A DNA stretch of 64,000 nucleotides from positions 102,130,641 through 102,194,640 of the forward strand of contig OX352772.1 in the NCBI GenBank assembly GCA_947095535.1. Reading direction: 5' to 3'. Positions 50,730 to 61,839 of the stretch are shown one piece after another (position 1 is the first letter of the stretch; each line of letters starts with the position of its first letter). The notes beneath the pieces are model-generated. The model made no database searches and had not been told where the DNA came from. It was given only the letters and a program-made list of their open reading frames with translations. Position numbers and translations under genes: made by a program. Source of the stretch: Poecilobothrus nobilitatus. Taxonomy: Eukaryota; Arthropoda; Insecta; Diptera; Dolichopodidae.

Positions 50730-51810
50730 TAACATTTTAAACAGCGAGGTTTTGCAAAACAGCCCTTTGAGACATGACCATATCGTAAGCAATTAAAACA
50801 TAGTTTATGTTTTAACACTAAAGATCGTTTTTGTTGAATATTGAAATTTCTTACATTTAAAACGCCGATGTGCATCGTTGCACATGATACAATGTGATCT
50901 TCCTTCAATGTTGACAGCATGTACATGAGTTTTATTTAATGTCTTCATACTGCTCATACCTTCTATAGATCTAAATCGTTGTTCCAAAAATATTGTTAAT
51001 TGCGCTAAAGTTGGAAACTCTCGACAAGAACATAGGCCCTCTTCCCATTTTTTCTGGCTTCTATATCTAATTTTTGGGACAGAATGTGGACCAATATAGA
51101 TTCCCAGGATTCTGTTAATTGCCCTAACCCTTTAATTCCTACTAACGATTCGGTTGTAGCGTCAAGTAAGCCCTTATAGCTGTGAGTATTTTCAGCTTTA
51201 GTAATTGGAGCAGATGTAATTGCATGCAAATGTGATGATAGAATAATTCGTTTATTCGCAAATCGGTTTATTAACAACTCAACCCAAGCTGTTTTATAAT
51301 TTTCTTCACTTACTGAAAAATGTTTTTTAGATTGCTTGCTTCGTCAGTAAGTACAGATTTGAGATATTGCATTTTTTGAACATTGTAAATCTCGTTGCCA
51401 TCAAATCTAGGAATCTTTATTCTTTCTATTTGAAAGTTATCCTTGATGACGATTCTTGTGGATTGAGACTCTTCTCCAGCTGGCGTGGATGGTCTTGCTG
51501 TCAGTTTTAGTTTTTGTTCCTTATATCGATTAATGAACCCTTTGAATTTGGTTATTAAGTCTAAGGAAAGTTCTTCTGCTTCTTCATAGCTTTCTTGATA
51601 TTCTTTGAGTAAGGTATTGTGAGCTTTTCCCCCCAGTACTTCTGGATGCTTCTCATCACAACGTCTCCATATGCTGTGAACACGTTCCAGACGACTTTCA
51701 CAGTATTCCAATGAATGTCTGTCCTTGCTATCTTTCTTGTAATTTCTGTTGACTCTAAAAAGCTCTTCCAAATTAGCCCTTTGAATTTCTTCACAAGAAA
51801 GAGTAGTCAT
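50730..51810 (-). pseudogene. BEL/Pao gag with zinc knuckles (unit 2)
   Basis: MTTLSCEEIQRANLEELFRV at 51810; the 166-codon frame ends at 51310. Then a frame with IILSSHLHAITSAPITKAEN (51277-51005), and the knuckle region HCIMCNDAHRRFKCKKFQ and LCFNCLRYGHVSKGCFAK (50900-50740). Frameshifts between the three parts. Same architecture as the unit 1 gag. Confidence 0.75.
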
Positions 51811-51877
51811 TGTTTTTTTTATGTTGATATAATCGGCTTGTCCAATTATCTTTTGATCATTTATGGTTAAATGATGC

Positions 51878-51891
51878 GGCTCAAAGGACCA
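51878..51891 (-). other. Candidate BEL primer-binding site (unit 2)
   Basis: Minus strand TGGTCCTTTGAGCC, same as unit 1, 68 bases before the gag ATG. An LTR would start at about 51893 and extend right, but Harbinger coding begins by 52290. Confidence 0.35.
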
Positions 51892-52292
51892 ATGTTTTGT
51901 TTGTTGATAAACTGTTTATTTTGTTCTGTCTAATTATTATAAATTTACATCTTTCTATATAAATTAAATACTAAAATCAGCATTAATTACACCTTGAATA
52001 TCGTTACAAATTTAGTATAATTGTTTTTCGTATTATAAACTTGAAATATTTTTATACTGACCTACATTACTTTAAATCTACATTAAAATTTTACAACAAC
52101 AGTTTACATTACATACATTTGATATAACATAAGTTAATTTACTTAGTACAATATTGTATTTCATTCAAACATTTAATTTTATGCATAAAAATGCAGTGTC
52201 AGCGAAAACCATTGCATAACGTTTAATTGTTCAAGAAATTTTACTTATTACTAAATATAGTAAATTTTAAATCGTAACTTACATTGACTAAA

Positions 52293-52796
52293 TTATTCTG
52301 AACAGCCATATTTTATATTATAGCCAAATAACATAAAATAACTACTAAATTTTAAGTAGGTACCTTCCTTTAAGAGTTCTGATTTCATTTCATTATATAT
52401 GACGCTACAAACATATGGTATAGTTTCTGATAGAAAAGCTAGCGATAAACGTGTTTGAAATTCTAAACTTCTATAGGTTTCTTCTGTCGCCAAGAATCGC
52501 AAAACCGCTGTTAAGGTTTCCTCTGGCGAAATATCTAGTATCATTGTTGTATTTTGCTTCGGAATTTTTTTTTTTATATATTCTAAAATTTTTAAGAAGC
52601 ACGTTTATAGAAGCATGCAGATATAACGGCGATACCCATCTTTGTCTTCCAATCTAAGTTCTTCAGTTAAAAATTTAAAAGAACTTTTAAAGTCTCTTCG
52701 CATTCGCCAAGACTTGACCCACCCCCGATTTGTATTTGTCTTTTCTTCTATTTCTAAAACTAATAAAGTAGATGCTGCAGCAAACATCATTCCCAC
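52293..52796 (-). pseudogene. PIF/Harbinger transposase N-terminal half (right flank)
   Basis: The most complete copy of the Harbinger fragment. It starts MGMMFAAASTLLVLEIEEKT, then NRGWVKSWRMRRDFKSSFKF, LRLEDKDGYRRY, then after a frame change near 52560 ETYRSLEFQTRLSLAFLSET and IPYVCSVIYNEMKSELL. This is the normal N-terminal order of Harbinger transposases (hydrophobic Ala-rich start, W-V..W..RR, 'FRsLEyqtRls'). Homology to the other two copies stops at 52719, inside the codons just before WVKSW. The catalytic half is absent. Confidence 0.7.
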
Positions 52797-52839
52797 GGTT
52801 ACTTTATTTTTATCTATTTATATTTTATTATGACTATTT

Positions 52840-55800
52840 CATATATCGCTTCTACAATTTACAAATGTCAATATAAATATTTTTTAATTTTAAATGTAAA
52901 CTAAATAGTAAATTTAGTTTTAAATTTTAATTTTTCCACAAAACTTACTTACTTATCTTGTAAGTTTTTGTTGTTATTTTTTTAAATGTCATTAATTTCA
53001 ATTCCACATGTTCCATTTTAATTTTTGCCGCTACGACTTTACCAACAAAACTAAATTAGCACAATTTTGAAAAGTCGGAGTGAGCAGTTTCGTGTGAATA
53101 AAAAAGGGATGACGTGACTTCGCGCAATCACTCCCGTGTGAACATTCACAAATATTTTACTCTACTCGGAGTTAAAAACGAAACGTACTCCAGTGGGTTG
53201 ACTTCAAACAATTTTTTTTTGTTTGAACTGTCAAATGCTTTTTAAAAATTGCAGATACTCCACGTAAGGTTTTGACTTTACCTTTGATCCACGTAAGGTT
53301 TTTGAACAACATCAATGTGGGTTTTTTGTTACTAATTTCTTTTCGCCGCCATCGTGGATATTTTTAAATTGTCTTGTCACTGACAAGTTGTCAGTCATGT
53401 TGTCTTGTAACTTGTTGTTCAAGTGAAGAGTTAACTTATAAAAAAAGTCGTTAATTAGAAAAATGTTAATTTTTCATAATAAATTTATATCGCAATGAAT
53501 ACCAATTTAATTGTAACATACCTACTATAAACCTTTTAATATTTTCAAAATAATATATTTTTTATATATAAAATTTTAAAGAGATTAAATAATGGGCCAG
53601 CAAAAATAAGTTGTGGTGTAATACAAATTTCAAAATAACAATTACTTGGGTAAGGGCTTAAAATAAAAATTAGGGCTGAGTCAAGTTTACGTTGGTTTAG
53701 AATAACTCCTGTAAAAATGGTCTGATCCTTAATTTTTTTGTCTTGAATGATCTTCACTTTCACTTTCTCTTTTACTTCATATCTGCCCATGCATTTCTTT
53801 TTAAAATTTTTCAACTTATTTTTAGTTTCTTTTAATTTTAAAATTTTTGACTTTCAAAATTCAAAAAAATTTATTTAATTGTTCTCCTTTTAAACACCTT
53901 TCTGTTCAAATATATTTATAATTTAGAAAATTTTTAGGGTTGGTTACAAAATCAGAATTGTACACCTTTTACAAAATATGAATATATGTATGTAGGTATA
54001 TATATGAATATGTGAGATTCTAAATTAAGAGTGATTTTAGAGTTCCGTAATTTCAGGTTTTGGAATTTCGTGTTCCGGGATTTTGAGTTTCCAGGATTTT
54101 GATTCCGTATTTCAACCCCAACCCAAAAAAAATATTAAATAGATGCTTGCCGTATGCGTTTAAAAAAATGCGTTGAGAAAAACACGATATTGACAGCCAT
54201 TTATTAAAAGTTATATTCTGGGAGAAGGATGCTAATTATAAAAATTTTTGTTGCATACAGCATGACTATGGATTAGTTTGAATGTTTATTGTTTTAAAAG
54301 AGCTCTTAATTGGATGTTAACACTTAAAACCAAAGATAGTTAATTTAGTACAAACTTGTTTTTGCTTCAAAAACTCAAATCTCTTCCTTAGAATGGCATT
54401 TGAGTTATTTGGCTTTTTGTTTTATTGGATATTAGCGCCATTATGGAATTTTTTACTCTTTGGTGCTTTCTGTTATTTTTGCTTTGGAGGAATGTTTGAT
54501 TTTTTTTTTAAATTAAAAATATATATATGTATATAATTAAAATAAAAGTGATTTAAATATAAATAAAAAGTACTGTGATTGTATATATAAATAACGTAAT
54601 TTATACAAAAACCATTCCATTCTGATGGAGCTAAAACCATATACAAAAATTTTCTAAGTATAATATCAAAGACTTTACAAATGTATGTATCCAAGTAGAA
54701 CAAATTTTTTAGTATAGAAAATAAAAATAAGGCTGTTCGATTCGCGGCTGGGTACAATAATAATAATATAAAAAAAACAAATATTCATATATCGCAATAT
54801 ATAACTATTTTATATATCATAATATCTAGTACACCCCAAATTCTAACCAGGAAACAGGGGTTTAGGGGCCGGTAGCTAGCACATTTATGTACCACGGTAC
54901 CTGAATTTAAATAAATAAATTGTAACTCGTATTTCTATATTAGGATAGATAATAATTTGATTACTGGTAATATAATGTAGGTTTTTGTAAGTAATGTAGA
55001 TTAGATTGTTAGTTTTAAATAAATTTTATTCAATCTAGTTATATAATATTACTATTCATTAACATAAAATTTTAAAAATGTATTACAATAAAACAATTTT
55101 TAAAGTACAAAAAAAAGATTAGTTATCTGAATGCTGTGCTGAATATGTTATAAACCGGATAAACGAGAATGGATGTTAAATATAATGTTAAATTTGCAAT
55201 ATACATTGGCAGATTTATTGTGTGGTTTTTATTTTTTAAACAAAATGATTTTTTTTTCTAGATATAAGAAAAAATATACATGAGATTTCTTGGGTTGTGA
55301 CAGACAATTTGTGTATTTAAGAAAATTTGTTTTTTGCAAAATAAGCTAAAAGTATAAAAAGCTAGTGTATAAAAATGTGTTATTTAGAATGATTAATTTA
55401 ACAATAATTTGTCGTTTCAATTGAAGTAAACTATATGGACTATATATGAAGAATGATTAAAATTTTTACTTTATAAATTTAAATGTATAAAATTATTAAT
55501 TAACATATTATTGGATTAATGTTAATTAATTTAACCAAGTTTAACTATATATCTGTGGCTTTTCTTTATAACGATTTAACTTGATTAAATTAATTTAAAA
55601 AATGACTGCCAACGAAATGACACTCTATTTTTGCCAAAAATAACAATAAGAACAAAAACAATCGAACTAACGGCCTATGTATCAATAAAATATCAAAATC
55701 TCTTTTGAAATAACGACATATATTGAGATAAGCAAAAAAAAATCTATTTACAAATTATAAAAACAGTTTAACTGTATTTAAGTAATTATTGTAAAAAAAT

Positions 55801-56050
55801 TATTAGAAACCAGTTTTTAATCTTTGTTTTGATAAAATAGAATTTCTTCATTTATTTTGTTATTAAAAATTTCTTTACTAAAGCTATTACTTATTTAGGT
55901 CGTTTTGCCCTGAGAATATTCTCTTCAAGTAAAAATTTCAAAAAAAGGTTCAAATTGGGCATATAAAATAATCACATTTGCTAGTGAAAAATGGCAGCTG
56001 AAAAATAAACTGAAATGTTAAATAATTGTTGGATTCGAATATAAATAAAT
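52840..56050. other. AT-rich region with no recognised gene
   Basis: No protein-like frame of convincing composition. A less AT-rich patch at 53020-53200 has GTCGGAGTGAGCAGTTTCGT and GTGTGAACATTCACAAA, which might be transposon terminal sequence, but I found no matching inverted end. TA-rich microsatellite-like stretches occur near 53985-54010 and 54520-54550. Confidence 0.4.
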
Positions 56051-56057
56051 CAAAAAT

Positions 56058-56231
56058 AATGGATTTGGTTGAATTGGAAGAAAATTTAGTTGTTGTAGCA
56101 GCTTGCACAGTACTCCATTTAATGGAAGAAGGGGGGAAAAAACAAGAAACCATTTTCATTTTGTAGAGTAAACCCTTATTTAAATGAACGAAAGTCTAAA
56201 GGACGATTTGCTAAAGATGTAACTTTTTTAT
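56058..56231 (+). pseudogene. Harbinger-type transposase N-terminal exon relic
   Basis: Starts MDLVELEENLVVVAACTVLH; after a frame change in the GGGGGGAAAAAAC run near 56131-56140 it continues CRVNPYLNERKSKGRFAKDV. An Ala/Leu helix followed by basic residues and '(w)v.Pyl..R..kGrfa.d' is the usual start of Harbinger transposases. Differs from the other Harbinger fragments here, so it is another family. No continuation was found. Confidence 0.5.
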
Positions 56232-57039
56232 AATTTTTTTTCCATTCAATTTAATAATATAAGAATTAGTGAAAAAAAAATTATATTAGTGAAGCATTGG
56301 CTGATTAATGCAGCCAATTTGTGTTTTTCTTCAGTTGAAAATTTCTTTGTCATTTTTATTTATTTAAAAGGAAACCCAATTTTAAATTTTCCAACAAATT
56401 TAACTTTTAAATTTACTTTATTTAAACAAAACTGATATGGTCTTAGCTATCGTTTTTTAATAATTGTTTTATTTTACAAATGGCGTAGCTTGAATTGTCA
56501 AAATGTTCATCTTGAATTGTCAAATTTCACGGCAATTTATATGCCCAAGCGTGAAAAACAGCATGAAAAATGTCTTCTTGTAGCACAACCTGTCGGTCAA
56601 AAATAAAAGTTTTTTTCACGTGATTTGCGTACCTAAAAATGAAAATGACTATTTCACTGCTATTTCTATCTCTTTTTAACTAATGCATTAAGATAGGTTG
56701 TGAAAATTTCATGTGAAGAGCATACTAAGCTTTAATGTTTAGTTAAGTTGTTATTTTTAAAACTAAACTTGAAAGAAATGGAGCTCAGTTGATATCAATA
56801 AGTGGATTATAAAGCATTATATTCAATTTTATTGTAAATTAATAAATTCAATTAGGTTTCTAAATTTAATTTTTTTAATAAAATTATTTGTTATGAATTA
56901 ACAAAACTGGTTTAATGAACTTTTTAATGAAGAATCGGATTTCTGTGAAATAATGGAACCAACTCAACCAACACCAATTGTTGTTGAAAATTCTATGATT
57001 CCTGATAATGGCAAGTATTACTAAATATCCTCATTAAAG

Positions 57040-57598
57040 TACATAGTAAAAAAATATCATTATTTTGAAAGACATCCCGTTTAAAAAACGCAAACTAACC
57101 GAAGAAGATAGTTTTCAAGAACCAGAACTTTTGGATATCAGTTTAAATAATAGGAAGCATTTTTCGTATTTTTTATTTTATTTATATTATAAAATTACAA
57201 AATGATAGATATTTTGACGGCAGCAATGATATTATTGATGAACAAGAACGAACTAAATATAGATATTACAGAACATAAATTTTTAGAGCCTCGTCACACT
57301 CACTTGGAATGCGACTCCGATCACAGTGTAATTAAAAAAAAGAAAAAAAATAATAAACTGCAAATTTATCACCCTCACGACTGAATATAATTAATTAAGA
57401 TATGTGGAACAAAATTATCACCTTTTCATGTTTCTGAAATGAACCAAAATGATTCTTTAGATTTCGAATCTTGTTTTAAAAATATTTTTAGAAAATCTAA
57501 TATAAATACTAATGATGACAAAGTTAAGTGGCAGGATATTCGCATTTTAATCTATTTCAAAAATAATTTTGATAAATTTCATTATAAAATTAATTAAG
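57040..57598 (+). pseudogene. Unidentified transposon-like protein remnants
   Basis: Fragments on the plus strand appear to form one protein: PFKKRKLTEEDSFQEPELLD (57088), a frame at 57202-57384 with EHKFLEPRHTHLECDSDHSV followed by IKKKKK and IYHPHD, and 57400-57597 with SPFHVSEMNQNDSLDFESCF and KVKWQDIRILIYFKNNFDK. The order 'F..pgHTHlecDsDh..Ie..kk....i..PhDw', then 'm...dF' and 'vkW..ir.i' recurs in many insect hypothetical proteins that I associate with DNA transposons, but I cannot name the superfamily. AT-rich gaps between the parts may be introns. The catalytic role of the His/Asp residues is unknown. Confidence 0.4.
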
Positions 57599-57700
57599 TA
57601 TGATATTTTTTTTTTGTGTTTTTATTTTTCTTTGAATTTGGTTTAATTAGTGTGATGTTTTTTATATCTTCGTTGCTTACATTTGCTTTAATCTTTTTTT

Positions 57701-58300
57701 TTATTTAGGAAAAAGCACTGGATTTAACAATTCGGTAGAAAAGCCAGCGAAAATCAGATTATTTTTTCTTCTTGATTGTTCAGGAAAGTCTACCTCATGT
57801 TGTAAAGTATTTACAATTTTTCCCAATGTGTAGGAATTATCTTCCAATTTCTTAAGTTTTTCTTTCAATATTCTATTTTCTTCCAGTATTTGGTTATTTT
57901 GTAATTTTATATCTTCCATTTGTTTGTTGAAGAATGAAAGTTGTATATTATTTACTGACTCTGACAGTTGTTGTAGCCATTTGGAAATTTTATCATCTAC
58001 TAATTCACTATATTTAACTGGAGTTAAATGTAAAAGTGGTATTTTAGCAACTTTATCTTGGTTAGGCGCGTTCAGGTGTTGGTTAATCGTTGGTGTCTCC
58101 CTCAAACACTAGAGATTCATTGCTAGGATTAGGACAATTAATACAACTCAATGTTACATGTCCTTTTTGAAGTGCTTCTAAAACTTCTTCTGCCACAGCT
58201 GCGCATTTAATATGAAAGAATTCTTTGTGCAAATTACATTGGATTCCTCTTGATTTACTATAAGAGTTTTTTACAAACATTGCAAAATTTGGTCATCTTG
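57701..58300 (-). pseudogene. Non-LTR ORF1 with PHD-like finger and coiled coil
   Basis: Minus strand from about 58300: a PHD-type finger split over two frames (MTKFCNVCK; then RGIQCNLHKEFFHIKCAAVA and LSCINCPNPS), and a second frame (58105-57701) with SKWLQQLSESVNNIQLSFFN and a coiled coil, ILEENRILKEKLKKLEDNS, ending RRKNNLIFAGFS. PHD finger, coiled coil and a final RRM start are typical of CR1-like ORF1 proteins. It might belong with the EN-RT relic at 61840-63490 on the same strand, though the two are separated by other elements. Confidence 0.5.
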
Positions 58301-58449
58301 ATTAAATTTTTTTTTTGTTTTTTTTTTATTCCCTTTTTTGTACTATATACTCATTTCGTATCAAAAAAATGAAGCACTTCTAGATGTGCTAGAGACTAGC
58401 TACAAAAGGCATTTGATAGAGTTTGGTGTGAAACCATCCAGGTAATGTA

Positions 58450-58715
58450 AAAGTAAGCTGTACATTATCATGTGCAGTATCATTAAAAAGGTCTTGGCGA
58501 GCTTAACAACTTTTGTTTGGGGATCATGGCCTAGAACGCCCTGCTTGGTTCCTGAAACTGTTTATAAGCCCTTAATGCAAAAGATAACGGTATATTATCA
58601 TGTGAGGTATCATTAAACAGATTCTGATCAGATCTACAATTTTTGTTTGTGGACCATGGTTCAAGATCGTCCTGTTGGAGGATGAGAGAGTTTATGATCC
58701 CTTAAATATTACAAA
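58450..58715. repeat. Imperfect tandem repeat, ~138-bp period
   Basis: AAAAGTAAGCTGTACATTATCATGTG...CCCTTA at 58450-58583 is followed by a diverged copy, AAAAGATAACGGTATATTATCATGTG...CCCTTA, at 58587-58710. They share a TATCATGTG(C/A)(A/G)GTATCATTAAA core and a TTTTGTTTG(G/T)GGA(T/C)CATGG core. Non-coding; close to the env relic, so possibly long-terminal-repeat sequence of that element. Confidence 0.65.
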
Positions 58716-58847
58716 ATTAGTAAAATAATCAATTTACAATATATTGAACCTGTTTATAAAAATATGCTACGTTTATATTGTTTATATTAATTGGTTATCT
58801 TTACACGTTTTTACTTGTGCAATAATTGAAGTTTATAATTTAGGTTT

Positions 58848-58962
58848 ACTAAAGTTCAATGAAATACATTTAAGTTCATTCATAAGGAATATCATGTTAC
58901 GATTCAAGTTACAATTATTTAGGTTTATTTAAGTTCATTGAAATACATTTAAGTTCAATTAT
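58848..58962. repeat. Short direct repeats (AAGTTCA..GAAATACATTTAAGTTCA)
   Basis: AAGTTCAATGAAATACATTT and AAGTTCATTGAAATACATTT occur at about 58852 and 58929 with related AAGTTACAATTAT/AATAAT sequence after each, a local ~77-bp duplication. Non-coding. Confidence 0.5.
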
Positions 58963-59139
58963 ATTAAGTATTAAGTTACAATAATGTATTTCTGTTAATT
59001 TCGTAATTTACATTTTTACTTGAATATTATTTATTAAGTGATTGATCTTATTATCAATGTTGGTGGAGTTTACTAACGTAACACCTCCCTCACAAGATTT
59101 AGGATTCTCCTGAATCCGATGACTAAATTCTATTTTAAG

Positions 59140-59695
59140 ATTTTTTTTCTTTACATAAAAAATTAAAAAAATGTTATTCCTAAAAATATTATTATTGACA
59201 TTACAGTTAATGTAACAATAAAAATTTTATCATTATTTAAATTTTTTATTTCTTTAATATTTTTCAGCTGGTTTAAAACAATTTCTGTAAAAGTTATATC
59301 AGTATGATTTATTTTAAGATTTTTATCATTTGGAATTATATCTCTATTGACAATTTTATTATCTTATTACTAAAAATTGTTATTATCAATTTGAACAGAA
59401 CAATTATGGAAATTTATAAAATAAGTACCGTTTAAAACTGAAATTCGTTCGTCACAAGAACTATTTAACTTTTTATTCCTAACATTATTTAAAATTAAAA
59501 TATCATCATCTATTTCAATATATTCTTCTTGATTATTTATTAAAAATGTACAATTTTTCTTAAAAACACAGTTTTTACTTATTTTTAAGTCTTTTACAGT
59601 TTTGTCTTTTTCAAAAGTGTAAGTTTTATTTGCAATTTCTATTATAAATCCATATTTTCGTTATTTTCGTCTATTTGCTTATAATTAAAAGACAT
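59140..59695 (-). pseudogene. Errantivirus-type envelope C-terminal relic
   Basis: A minus-strand frame carries Cys-containing ectodomain-like segments (FKKNCTFLINNQEEYIEID; LNGTYFINFHNCSVQIDN), stop codons near 59370-59378, and further on a hydrophobic membrane anchor (FIVTLTVMSIIIFLGITFFL) at about 59215-59150. Such an order with N-x-S/T sites and a C-terminal anchor resembles the Env of insect endogenous retroviruses. Just beyond (59100-59075) the minus strand has a GTGAGGGAGGTG purine tract, a likely polypurine tract next to an LTR. The 5' part of env is absent. Adjacent pol at 59727 is on the opposite strand, so the two are not one intact element. Confidence 0.5.
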
Positions 59696-59726
59696 TTAAA
59701 AATTAAAAGAAGAATAAACTTTTAAC

Positions 59727-61172
59727 TCGGGCGAGCTTAATTCAGCTTTCCAAAAACTAAAAAATGCATTGGCTAACGCAACAATGCTCGGTCATCCACA
59801 GCCAAATGGAAAGTATATTATCTCGACAGACGCGTCAAATATAGCTATAGGAGCCGTACTGCAGCAGCCAACAAATAAAAGCTGGCAACCTCTAGCCTTT
59901 TTCTCAAAAAAACTATCGCCTACCGAAAAAAAGTATTCAGCCTTTTATCGAAAATTACTTCCCATTTACACCTCGATCAAACATAGCTACGCGGTAGAGG
60001 GCCGCGTTTTCACGATTTTTACCGACCATAAACCGTTGGTGAACGCAATTTGTTCCAAAATAGAACGAAACCCGAGGCAAACGCGACACCTCGACTACAT
60101 TGACAATTTACGACATCCGTTATATCGCCGGTATACAAAATGTAGTAGTTGACGTTTTGTCGCATTGCACAACTTTGACCTCGAGAAAATTTTACAAATG
60201 CAGAAAAATGATCAAGACTTAGCAGGACTATTGGCTAAGCCGCGAGGTTCTTGGAAACTTGAAAAAATTCAGTTATCTGACCTCGAGCCAGGCTCTTTAC
60301 GTCGGGCAATTTTCAATAACTTACATAACTTAGCACACGCTGGAATCCGAGCAACCAGAAAGTTGGTTACATTCAGATATTTTTGAACATAAATTCAAAT
60401 ATTTATTGATTCAAATCTCTGGACCAAAGCCTGCATGACTTGCCAAAGGTCAAAAATTCAACATCATACCAAGTCACCTCACGAAGTTTTTAAGATTCCT
60501 GCAGGACGATTTGAACACATCCATATGGATCTGGTCTGACCATTTCCGATTTACGATGGAAACTCCTACATATTCACTATAGTAGATTGCTTTACCCGGT
60601 GACCAGAAGCTTATGCCATACCTGATGTTACCGCTGTCACAATCGCAAAAACTTTTATCACGCAATACATTTCACGATTCGGAGTTCCCACCGCAATCAC
60701 AACAGATCAAGTCATGTTCCGTACCAGGACTACGCCGTATCACCCTCAATCAAACGGGTTAGTTGAGCAGTTCCACCGTCAATTGAAGGACTCCTTTAAG
60801 GCTCGGGGAAAGAGTCAAAATTGGTACAACGAATTACCAATTATCCTATTCAAGATCCGCGCCGCGATTAAAGAAGATCTGCAGTGTCCACCTGCAGAGC
60901 TTGTATATGGACAAACCTTGGAACTGCCTGGCGATTTCTTCGTCGACTCCAAACCCACTCAGCTGATACGAACGTAGTTATTCGTGAACTTCGCGATACA
61001 ATGCATAATTTGGTCCCAACTCCAACTAAATATTATTTTTGTTCCGAAAAACTTAGAATCATGTGATTTCGTATTTGTCAGAAACGACAAAATCAAACCA
61101 ACTTTGTCTCCGACATACGAAGGGCCTTACCGTGTCGTCCGACGACTTCGAATATTTTTGTGGTATTGGTAA
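59727..61172 (+). pseudogene. Ty3/gypsy pol fragment: RNase H and integrase
   Basis: Starts in the RT-RNase H connection (ALANATMLGHPQPNGKYII) and runs through RNase H (STDASNIAIGAVLQQPTNKS; SAFYRKLLPIYTSIKHSYAV; FTIFTDHKPLVNAICSK; RQTRHLDYI), the integrase zinc region (NLAHAGIRATRKLV; KACMTCQRSK), the core (HIHMDLV; FTIVDCFTR; ISRFGVPTAITTDQ; TTPYHPQSNGLVEQFHRQLK) and a C-terminal domain (DFVFVRNDKIKPTLSPTYEG followed by PYRVVRR). Several stops and frame changes; part of the core between TTDQ and FRTRTTPYHP is deleted. Less AT-rich than its surroundings. Gag, protease and most of RT are missing, and LTRs were not found. Confidence 0.8.
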
Positions 61173-61239
61173 AAAATACTGTTTCAATCGATAAACTCAA
61201 TCAGGCCTACGGAATTTCTTCAATAGGTTCAAACAATAG

Positions 61240-61835
61240 TCATCGAAAAGTGGTTTTTAATAACATTACATTACTACATATTAATTATTATTTTGTACCG
61301 CATGTTAATTATTACCGCACGTAATTACTATTGGTCTATGACAAGTACAGTTGAGAAACTTTCTCAATTTGAGGTTTCTATTTGACCAATGGTTCTCGAA
61401 ACGGTTTTTCAATAACATACTTATGTGATACTTAGGAATTAGGAGGAAATGAAAAAGATCAAAAATATTAAAAAAATAAGATTATTCAGAAACACGTTAT
61501 CGCACAGATCGGTTTATTTTATATTTAGTAAAAAGAAAATTACTTTATAAAGCAACAGAATTAAAAAAAAGAAAATTAAAATTAAGTAAAAATCAAATTA
61601 TATCAATTTAAATCAAATTATTAAATTTGTTATTTTTAAGTGAATTGTACAAAAATTGAAATACAAAATTAAAACTTATATATATATAATAATTTATAAA
61701 CTACATGTGTTTTTAATACTACATAGATCCTTGAGGGACCACTTTTAAATTAATTTTTTCTGAGCTAAATGTATTATTTAGACAAACCATTTGTTTTCTA
61801 TCTTTAAGATAGGATTCAAAAAATTTTATTCAGCT
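61240..61835. other. Non-coding interval after gypsy pol
   Basis: AT-rich; contains a short inverted motif, GAGAAACTTTCTC, near 61352 and poly-A/T runs. No gene or LTR pair recognised. Confidence 0.4.
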
Positions 61836-61839
61836 TCTG

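Larger units (their letters stand above)
36678..52719. repeat. Tandem unit 2 (without Polinton)
   Basis: Full second copy of the unit. Order: non-coding start (36678-38870), I-clade element, BEL pol 3' part, uninterrupted CR1/jockey-like element, BEL RT/protease/gag, leader and Harbinger fragment. It ends at 52719, where the Harbinger coding carries on naturally into the right flank; this end is therefore the original boundary. Confidence 0.85.

Noticed and set aside
53020..53200. Harbinger-type terminal repeats around GTCGGAGTGAGC / CTACTCGGAGT
   Set aside because: Partial similarity only, and no convincing inverted partner or target duplication.
53545..53814. 89-codon minus frame as a gene
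   Set aside because: No homology pattern, AT-driven composition and no neighbouring related fragments.
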